From assembly GCA_007571115.1 (NCBI GenBank), contig RKSA01000140.1, positions 1 to 9,879 on the forward strand: a stretch of 9,879 bases of DNA, given 5' to 3'. Origin of the DNA: Gammaproteobacteria bacterium. Lineage in GTDB: Bacteria > Pseudomonadota > Gammaproteobacteria > Pseudomonadales > Pseudohongiellaceae. The notes beneath the pieces were generated by a model. That model was not told where the DNA came from. It saw only the letters and a list, made by a program, of their open reading frames with translations, and searched no databases. Both the position numbers and the translations under genes were made by a program. Below are positions 5,476 through 9,879 of this stretch, piece by piece (position 1 is the first letter of the stretch; each line of letters begins with the position of its first letter).

Positions 5476-6348
5476 ATGACTCGCCTGAATCGCGTCTGGC
5501 CCGCCTTGGCCTGCTTCGGCCTGCCCGCCGTGCTCGCCGCCTGTGGCGCGACTCCGGGGGCGCCGATTCGCGAGGAAGGCGTGGCGCTTGTGACCTCCGA
5601 ACCGGAAATCGTCCACGCCGAAGGCGAGATCACCTTTCCCTCGCTCGCGGAAATCGCCGGGCAGGAGCTCGACGGCGAGTTGCCAGCGGCGCATCGGGTC
5701 CGCGAAGGCGATTCGCTGTACGCCATCGCCTATCTGTACGGAGTCGACTACCGGCAAATCGCCGCTGCCAATGATCTGGCGCCTCCCTACACGATCTATG
5801 TCGGCCAGGAGCTCTCGCTGGCGCCGGTGCCGCTCGCGGAAGAGAGCGCTGCGGTGGCCATTGCCGCCCCCGCCACGCCCGGCGCAGGCATTCAACGAGG
5901 CGCGATCGGCGAAGAGCTTGCCGCTGCGCCCGCAAGCGAGCCGCCCCAGGCCGGGCCGGCTTCCGGCAACGCCTCGGCAACGGCCTCTCCGGAGAGCTGG
6001 CGCTGGCCGCTGGCGCGGCGTGGCAAGGTCGATTACCTGCCTGATCTCAACAAGCGGCTCGACATCGAGGGCGAGGCAGGGGGTTCGGTGATCGCGGTCA
6101 AGGGTGGCGAGGTCGTCTACGCAAGGCCATTCGGCGACGACGCAGGAGTCCTGCTCATCATCCGCCACGACGACCGCTTTCTCAGTGCCTACACCCAGGT
6201 CGGCAAGGCCCTGGTCGCTGCTGGCGAGCGGGTCGCCGCAGGCCAGCCCATCGTCGAGCTCGCGGCAGGAGGGGCCGAGCCGCCGATCGTGCGCTTCAAC
6301 TTGCAGCGCGACGGTGTTTTCGTCGATCCGACGGCGATGCTGCCCTGA
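5476..6348 (+). CDS. nlpD: NlpD-like lipoprotein: LysM plus degenerate LytM (M23) domain
   Basis: NlpD-type proteins sit in the periplasm on the outer membrane, bind septal peptidoglycan and activate the amidase AmiC to split daughter cells. From the ATG at 5476 the product is 290 residues. It begins with a lipoprotein signal ending in a lipobox (VLAAC, Cys23), has a LysM domain at about 73-117 (HRVREGDSLYAIAYLYGV ... YTIYVGQELSLAP), an Ala/Pro/Ser-rich linker to about 174, and a LytM domain at 177-290. The zinc ligands of active M23 peptidases are missing: the GxHxGxD region reads LNKRLDIEG and the HxH region reads IVRFNLQ, as expected for an activator and not a hydrolase. A GTG at 5440 would place 12 residues before the signal and is unlikely. 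rpoS, which normally follows nlpD, is absent; a convergent fdxA begins 24 bp on. Confidence 0.92.
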   Translation: MTRLNRVWPALACFGLPAVLAACGATPGAPIREEGVALVTSEPEIVHAEGEITFPSLAEIAGQELDGELPAAHRVREGDSLYAIAYLYGVDYRQIAAANDLAPPYTIYVGQELSLAPVPLAEESAAVAIAAPATPGAGIQRGAIGEELAAAPASEPPQAGPASGNASATASPESWRWPLARRGKVDYLPDLNKRLDIEGEAGGSVIAVKGGEVVYARPFGDDAGVLLIIRHDDRFLSAYTQVGKALVAAGERVAAGQPIVELAAGGAEPPIVRFNLQRDGVFVDPTAMLP

Positions 6349-6372
6349 CCCTGGCCGCTCGGTGCCTGCGCC
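6349..6372. other. 24-bp convergent junction nlpD / fdxA where rpoS is normally found
   Basis: The stop of nlpD on the plus strand and the stop of fdxA on the minus strand are only 24 bp apart. I see no stem-loop with T-run and no remnant of the sigma factor gene rpoS, so terminators, if any, must lie inside the flanking genes or be Rho-dependent. Confidence 0.7.
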
Positions 6373-6696
6373 TTAACGTTGCAGGTATTGCAGCTTGTCC
6401 TTGACGTCGGTCCACTGCTCGGCGTCGGGAAGCGGGTCTTTCTTCTCTGTGATGTTCGGCCATTGTTCGGCGAGTTCGGCGTTCAGCTCGAGAAAATGCT
6501 GCTGGCTTTCGGGCAATTCGTCTTCGGCGTAGATCGCATCGACCGGGCATTCGGGCTCGCACAGCGCGCAGTCGATGCACTCGTCGGGATGGATGACGAG
6601 GAAATTGGGGCCCTCGTAGAAGCAGTCCACGGGGCAGACTTCCACGCAGTCGGTATGCTTGCAGCGAATGCAATTGTCGCCAACAACAAAGGTCAT
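6373..6696 (-). CDS. fdxA: 7Fe ferredoxin (FdxA / Azotobacter ferredoxin I type)
   Basis: This is a small cytoplasmic electron carrier with one [3Fe-4S] and one [4Fe-4S] cluster. The 107-residue product matches the length and sequence of the Azotobacter/Pseudomonas ferredoxin I family as I recall it, including the long C-terminal part LNAELAEQWPNITEKKDPLP. All nine family cysteines are present: C9, C12, C17, C21 and C25 in DNCIRCKHTDCVEVCPVDCF, then C40, C43, C46 and C50 in DECIDCALCEPECP. I chose the ATG at 6694-6696 because MTFVV is the conserved N terminus and AGGGA (plus-strand 6703-6707) lies 6 bp upstream. A longer in-frame start at 6738 would add 14 unrelated residues. It lies 45 bp downstream of mutS on the same strand and may be co-transcribed with it, as in Pseudomonas-type genomes where the two are adjacent. 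Confidence 0.97.
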   Translation of the reverse strand: MTFVVGDNCIRCKHTDCVEVCPVDCFYEGPNFLVIHPDECIDCALCEPECPVDAIYAEDELPESQQHFLELNAELAEQWPNITEKKDPLPDAEQWTDVKDKLQYLQR

Positions 6697-6702
6697 GAAT
6701 AT

Positions 6703-6707
6703 TCCCT
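6703..6707 (-). promoter_or_regulatory. fdxA Shine-Dalgarno site
   Basis: Minus-strand AGGGA with 6 bp spacing to the ATG at 6694-6696. It decides between this start and the longer in-frame alternative. Confidence 0.7.
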
Positions 6708-6741
6708 GCCTGCCAGTTCCAGTTCCAGCGAGCGTCAATCG

Positions 6742-9375
6742 TCAATCCGGCAGCTTCGCTTTCAGTGCGTAGAGCGCATCGAGCGCTTGCCTGGCGCTCA
6801 GCGAGTCGGGGTCGATCTGTTCGAGCAGCTCAAGGGCCGGATGCCTTGCTTCCTCTTGCGGCTCGGGAGTGAATTCTAATGCAATTTGCCGGTCAACTGA
6901 AGCGCTTTGTGCAGCGCTCATGGCGCCTCGCTGCCGCTCGGCCTCGAGCTGCCCGAGCTTGCCCTTGGCCTGGCCGATGACGCTCGCCGGAATTCCCGCG
7001 AGCTGCGCGACCTGCAAGCCATAGCTGCGGCTCGCCGGCCCCGGCTTCACCGAATGCAGCAGCACGATTCCCGTCTCGTGCTCGGCGGCGTCGAGATGCA
7101 CGTTGAGAATGCCGGGGTATTGCCCGGCCAAGGCCGTCAATTCGAAATAGTGCGTCGCAAACAGCGTGAAGGCGCCGACCTTGCCGGCGATATGCACCGC
7201 GACCGCCCAGGCGAGCGCCAGCCCATCGAAGGTGCTCGTGCCGCGGCCGATTTCGTCCATCAGCACGAGGCTTTGCGCGGTGGCATGATGCAGGATGCTG
7301 GCGGTCTCGATCATTTCGACCATGAACGTCGAGCGGCCGCCGGCGAGGTCGTCGCCGGCGCCGATCCGCGTGAAGATCCGGTCGATGGGCCCGATCGACG
7401 CAGCCCGGGCCGGAACGCAGCTTCCGCACAGCGCGAGCAGCACAATCAGCGCGGTTTGCCGCATGTAGGTCGATTTGCCTCCCATGTTGGGGCCGGTGAT
7501 GACGAGCATCGTGTTCTGCCCATCCATGAACACGTCGTTGGCGACGAAGTCCTGGCCCGCCACCTGTTCCACCACGGGGTGGCGGCCGCCGCTGATCTCG
7601 ATCCCCGGCGCATCGCGCAACTGCGGCCTGGCGTATTCGAGGCTCGTGGCGCGTTCGGCGAAATTGTTCAGCACGTCGAGTTCGGCGAGCGCTGCGGCGC
7701 AGGCGAGCAGCGCTGGCAGGCGCTCGGCGAGGCTGTCGAGCAAGGCCTCATAGAGCTCCTTTTCCCGGGCCAGCGCCTTGCTTTTGGCGCTGAGAGCCTG
7801 GTCCTCGAAGGTTTTCAATTCGGGAGTGACGTAGCGTTCGGCGTTTTTCAGCGTCTGCCGACGCATGTATTCGGCGGGAATGCTGCTTGCCGACTGCGCC
7901 TTGCTGATCTCGATGTAGTAGCCGTGTACGCGATTGAAGCCGACCTTCAAGGTGCTCAGGCCGGTTCGCTGCCGTTCGCGCTGCTCGAGCTTGACCAGGT
8001 AGTCGCCGGCATTGCTGCCGAGGTCGCGCAGGCGGTCGAGCTCGGCGTCGTGCCCCGCAGCGATCACCCCGCCTTCGCGAATTACCTGGGCCGGTTCCTC
8101 CTTGAGCGCGCTTTGCAGCAGCGCCAGCTCGGCGGGAAATTCGCCGACTCGCCCGGCGAGCTTGCGCAAATGCGCGGTCTGCAAGCCCGCGAGCCGCTCT
8201 TGCACGCCGGGCAGGCATTCGAGGGCGGTCTGCAAGCGCGACAGGTCCCGCGGTCGCGCCGAACGCAGCCCGAGCCGCGCGAGAATTCGCTCGAGGTCGC
8301 CGGCTTCGCCGAGCGCCTCGCCGAGCGTCTCGAAATGGTAGTTCTCGCGAAGCGCGCTCACCGCATCCTGCCGCTCGAGCAGCGCCTGCCGGTCGCGCAG
8401 AGGGCGGCTCAGCCAGCGCGACAGCAGCCTCGAGCCCATCGGTGTGGCACAGCGGTCGAGCACCGAGCACAGCGTGTGCTCGCGGCCTCCGCCGAGGTTG
8501 ACGTCGATTTCCAGATTGCGGCGGCTGACGGCATCGAGAATGACGCTATCCCCCTGCCGTTCGACTCGCAGGCCCTGCAAATGCGGCAGCTCGGCGCGCT
8601 GGGTCTCGCGCAGGTATTGCAGCAGGCAGCCGGCGGCTCGAAGTGCCGGCTTCAGCTCGCCGTCCTGGTCGGCGCCGAGATCGCCGACCGCCTCGAGGTC
8701 GCTGACGCCGAACTGCCGCTTCAGTGCCTGCAACGCGCTTTCGAGTTCGAACTCCCATTCGGGCCGCGGCCGCATCGCCGGATGCTGCACGAGCGAATCG
8801 AGCTGCGAAAGCGTTTCGGGAAGCAGGATCTCGGCAGGCCGCAGCCGTTCGAGTTCGTTCGCCAGCGCCTCCCTGCCTCGCGATTCGGACAGGACGAAGC
8901 GGCCGCTGCTGACATCGGCGACGGCGAGGCCGAAGGCTTCGCTGCCGTCGTCGCTGGCGCAGATCGCGAGCAGGCTGTTGTCGCGCCGCGAATCGAGCAG
9001 GGCCTCGTCGCTGATCGTGCCAGGAGTCAGGATTCGCGTGACCTCGCGCCGCACCGGCCCCTTGCTTTCGCTGGGGTTGCCGATCTGTTCGCAAATCGCG
9101 ACCGACTTGCCGGCCTCGACGAGCCGCGCCAGGTAGCGCTCGGCCGAATGGCAGGGGATTCCGCACATCGGGATCGGCTTGCCGGCCGACTTGCCCCGCG
9201 CGGTCAGCGCGATGTCAAGCACCGCAGCAGCCTCCGCAGCGTCACCATGGAACAGCTCGAAGAAGTCCCCCATCTGGTACAGCAGCAGGCTGTCGCGATG
9301 CTGCGCCTTGATGCGCAGGTACTGGCGCATCATCGGCGTATGTGAAGCAAGTTCGGTCAAAGCGGGCAGGCCCAT
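6742..9375 (-). CDS. mutS: DNA mismatch repair protein MutS
   Basis: MutS recognises mispaired and looped-out bases and, with ATP, recruits MutL to start strand-specific repair. The product is 877 residues (E. coli 853) with the domains in normal order. The mismatch-reading Phe-x-Glu is GDFFELF (Phe38, Glu40), the connector and lever/clamp region spans about 130-600, and Walker A GPNMGGKST is residues 628-636. The signature FTRIGAGDDLAGGRSTFMVEM follows, and Walker B is in LVLMDEIGRGTSTFDG (Asp707, Glu708). QIALEF at 830-835 fits a beta-clamp-binding motif at the place expected from E. coli, and PDSLSARQALDALYALK is the C-terminal oligomerisation element. The ATG at 9373-9375 gives the conserved N terminus; no good Shine-Dalgarno is seen before it. 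The frame stays open for 68 further codons upstream, but that part looks noncoding. fdxA lies 45 bp downstream. Confidence 0.97.
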   Translation of the reverse strand: MGLPALTELASHTPMMRQYLRIKAQHRDSLLLYQMGDFFELFHGDAAEAAAVLDIALTARGKSAGKPIPMCGIPCHSAERYLARLVEAGKSVAICEQIGNPSESKGPVRREVTRILTPGTISDEALLDSRRDNSLLAICASDDGSEAFGLAVADVSSGRFVLSESRGREALANELERLRPAEILLPETLSQLDSLVQHPAMRPRPEWEFELESALQALKRQFGVSDLEAVGDLGADQDGELKPALRAAGCLLQYLRETQRAELPHLQGLRVERQGDSVILDAVSRRNLEIDVNLGGGREHTLCSVLDRCATPMGSRLLSRWLSRPLRDRQALLERQDAVSALRENYHFETLGEALGEAGDLERILARLGLRSARPRDLSRLQTALECLPGVQERLAGLQTAHLRKLAGRVGEFPAELALLQSALKEEPAQVIREGGVIAAGHDAELDRLRDLGSNAGDYLVKLEQRERQRTGLSTLKVGFNRVHGYYIEISKAQSASSIPAEYMRRQTLKNAERYVTPELKTFEDQALSAKSKALAREKELYEALLDSLAERLPALLACAAALAELDVLNNFAERATSLEYARPQLRDAPGIEISGGRHPVVEQVAGQDFVANDVFMDGQNTMLVITGPNMGGKSTYMRQTALIVLLALCGSCVPARAASIGPIDRIFTRIGAGDDLAGGRSTFMVEMIETASILHHATAQSLVLMDEIGRGTSTFDGLALAWAVAVHIAGKVGAFTLFATHYFELTALAGQYPGILNVHLDAAEHETGIVLLHSVKPGPASRSYGLQVAQLAGIPASVIGQAKGKLGQLEAERQRGAMSAAQSASVDRQIALEFTPEPQEEARHPALELLEQIDPDSLSARQALDALYALKAKLPD

Positions 9376-9469
9376 TGCAAAGCCGCAAATTCTACAGGTT
9401 TTTTCCTGCCCCAACGTCTGCCCTCCTCCATCGCGCTGGTGGGGGGAGAAGCCTGGTCGGCGAAGCCGG

Positions 9470-9488
9470 CAGGAAGCGCAGCTTCCTG
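9470..9488. repeat. Perfect 8-bp inverted repeat (stem-loop) upstream of mutS
   Basis: CAGGAAGC and GCTTCCTG flank a GCA loop. It lies 95 bp from the mutS start and 115 bp from the pncC start. No T-run follows on either strand, so it is not a convincing intrinsic terminator. It may be an RNA leader structure or part of a repetitive extragenic element. Confidence 0.8.
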
Positions 9489-9530
9489 TTGCGAGGTTGA
9501 TGGGTTTTGCAAGTCCTCCCCTGGTCATGT

Positions 9531-9546
9531 TTGCCCCGGCGGGCAA
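9531..9546. repeat. Perfect 6-bp inverted repeat with tetraloop between mutS and pncC
   Basis: TTGCCC and GGGCAA flank a CGGC loop. It lies 56 bp before the pncC start, within the likely pncC promoter or leader region. It could be an operator-like site or a small RNA hairpin; function unknown. Confidence 0.65.
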
Positions 9547-9592
9547 TTCGGGGGCAGTTCTGGTAGCTTGCATTGCCATGCCAGCCCTTGCG

Positions 9593-9596
9593 AGGA
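9593..9596 (+). promoter_or_regulatory. pncC Shine-Dalgarno site
   Basis: AGGA (within GAGGAA) with 6 bp spacing to the ATG at 9603. It supports that start. Confidence 0.65.
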
Positions 9597-9602
9597 ATCG
9601 AC

Positions 9603-9879
9603 ATGACGCAAGCCTGCCATCTGGGAAAACTCGCCGTGCAGTTGGGGGAGCGCTTGCTGGTGCGCAACTTGCTGCTGGTGACTGCGGAATCGTGTACCGG
9701 CGGGCAGCTTGCCGAGGTCGTGACCTCGGTTCCGGGGAGTTCGGCCTGGTTCGACTGCGGCCTGGTGACGTATTCGAACGAGGCCAAGCAGTGCCTGCTC
9801 GGCGTACCGCCGACGCTGTTCGCCCCCGGCGGACCGGGTGCGGTCAGCGAAGCGGTGGTGTTGGCGATGGCTGCGGGAG
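9603..9879 (+). CDS. pncC: Nicotinamide-nucleotide amidohydrolase PncC (CinA C-terminal family), 3'-truncated by window edge
   Basis: PncC deamidates nicotinamide mononucleotide to nicotinate mononucleotide in pyridine nucleotide recycling; older annotations call it CinA or YgaD. The frame is open from the ATG at 9603 to the window end (92 codons). Residues 27-37 TAESCTGGQLA and 45-61 GSSAWFDCGLVTYSNEA are family signatures, followed by GAVSEAVV at about 79-86. The segment between GV and GAVSE is about two residues longer than in E. coli PncC. There is no N-terminal molybdopterin-like CinA domain, so this is the short, single-domain form of about 165 residues. It diverges from mutS; in related gammaproteobacteria it is followed by recA and recX, which would lie beyond the window. 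Confidence 0.93.
   Translation, partial: MTQACHLGKLAVQLGERLLVRNLLLVTAESCTGGQLAEVVTSVPGSSAWFDCGLVTYSNEAKQCLLGVPPTLFAPGGPGAVSEAVVLAMAAG

Larger units (their letters stand above)
9376..9602. other. Divergent mutS / pncC intergenic region with several stem-loops
   Basis: This 227-bp region must hold the promoters of mutS (minus) and pncC (plus). No gene is recognisable. It contains a minus-strand TAGAAT (plus 9389-9394) that could be a mutS -10 box with a very short leader, an imperfect 10-bp inverted repeat at 9421-9446 (one mismatch, one wobble on the plus strand), a perfect hairpin at 9470-9488 and another at 9531-9546. A competing hairpin, 9452-9473, shares the CAGG at 9470-9473 with the perfect one, so only one of the two can form at a time. 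Promoter assignments are guesses. Confidence 0.6.

Noticed and set aside
4678..6168. Long open frame on the minus strand opposite the DUF368 gene and nlpD
   Set aside because: It is antisense to two supported genes, rich in Gln/Arg/Glu without a domain, and spans the noncoding tandem repeat.
6694..6738. Longer fdxA start adding 14 residues
   Set aside because: The ferredoxin family begins at MTFVV or similar, and a good AGGGA site is placed for the shorter start.
6907..9345. Very long open frame on the plus strand antisense to mutS
   Set aside because: It mirrors mutS codons in a GC-rich gene, where stops are rare in the complementary frame. Its sequence is Arg/Ala/Gln-rich with no family resemblance, while mutS on the other strand has every conserved motif.
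9452..9490. Stem-loops as an intrinsic terminator
   Set aside because: No T-run follows on either strand, and both flanking genes start here and do not end here.
9376..9579. 68-codon in-frame extension of mutS containing two CxxC pairs (CASC and CRIC), which looks like a zinc ribbon
   Set aside because: The conserved MutS N terminus begins at the ATG at 9373-9375. The extension lies in a hairpin-rich intergenic region and has no family similarity that I know of. The cysteine spacing is most likely chance.
1..9879. Mobile element, phage, toxin-antitoxin, CRISPR or biosynthetic cluster
   Set aside because: I found no transposase, integrase, terminal inverted repeats, CRISPR-like spaced repeats or unknown gene cassette. 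All coding space is filled by recognised core genes.

Overview
The window is a GC-rich, tightly packed stretch of bacterial chromosome made almost entirely of recognisable housekeeping genes. The gene content and order (eno-ftsB-ispD-ispF-truD-pcm ... nlpD ... fdxA-mutS-pncC) match the well-known gammaproteobacterial neighbourhood. They most resemble the Pseudomonas-type layout, in which fdxA and mutS lie beyond nlpD-rpoS and are followed by pncC/cinA and recA. I therefore infer a GC-rich gammaproteobacterium; genus cannot be told from this sequence alone.

Layout. Positions 2-949 hold the 3' three quarters of eno (enolase). On the same strand, closely spaced or overlapping, follow ftsB (957-1235, divisome coiled-coil protein), ispD (1261-1983) and ispF (1980-2483), two MEP-pathway isoprenoid enzymes, truD (2476-3624, tRNA pseudouridine-13 synthase), pcm (3718-4401, isoaspartyl repair methyltransferase), a DUF368/PopT-type polyprenyl-phosphate transporter (4411-5394) and an nlpD-like LysM/degenerate-LytM lipoprotein (5476-6348). 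Converging from the other strand are fdxA (6373-6696, 7Fe ferredoxin) and mutS (6742-9375, mismatch repair). After a 227-bp divergent intergenic region with several stem-loops, pncC (nicotinamide-nucleotide amidase, CinA C-terminal family) starts at 9603 and runs off the end.

How the genes fit together. The plus-strand block mixes glycolysis, cell division, isoprenoid precursor synthesis, tRNA modification, protein repair and envelope biogenesis. One thread links several members: IspD and IspF lead toward undecaprenyl phosphate, the DUF368 protein belongs to a family that recycles that lipid carrier across the membrane, and FtsB and NlpD act in septal peptidoglycan synthesis and splitting.

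The unusual points are absences and small-scale structure rather than a new system. surE is missing between truD and pcm. rpoS is missing between nlpD and fdxA. A DUF368 gene sits between pcm and nlpD. Short tandem repeats lie at two or three gene junctions, and palindromes or degenerate repeats lie where surE would be and upstream of mutS. I saw no mobile element, CRISPR array, tRNA, rRNA or unknown multi-gene system.
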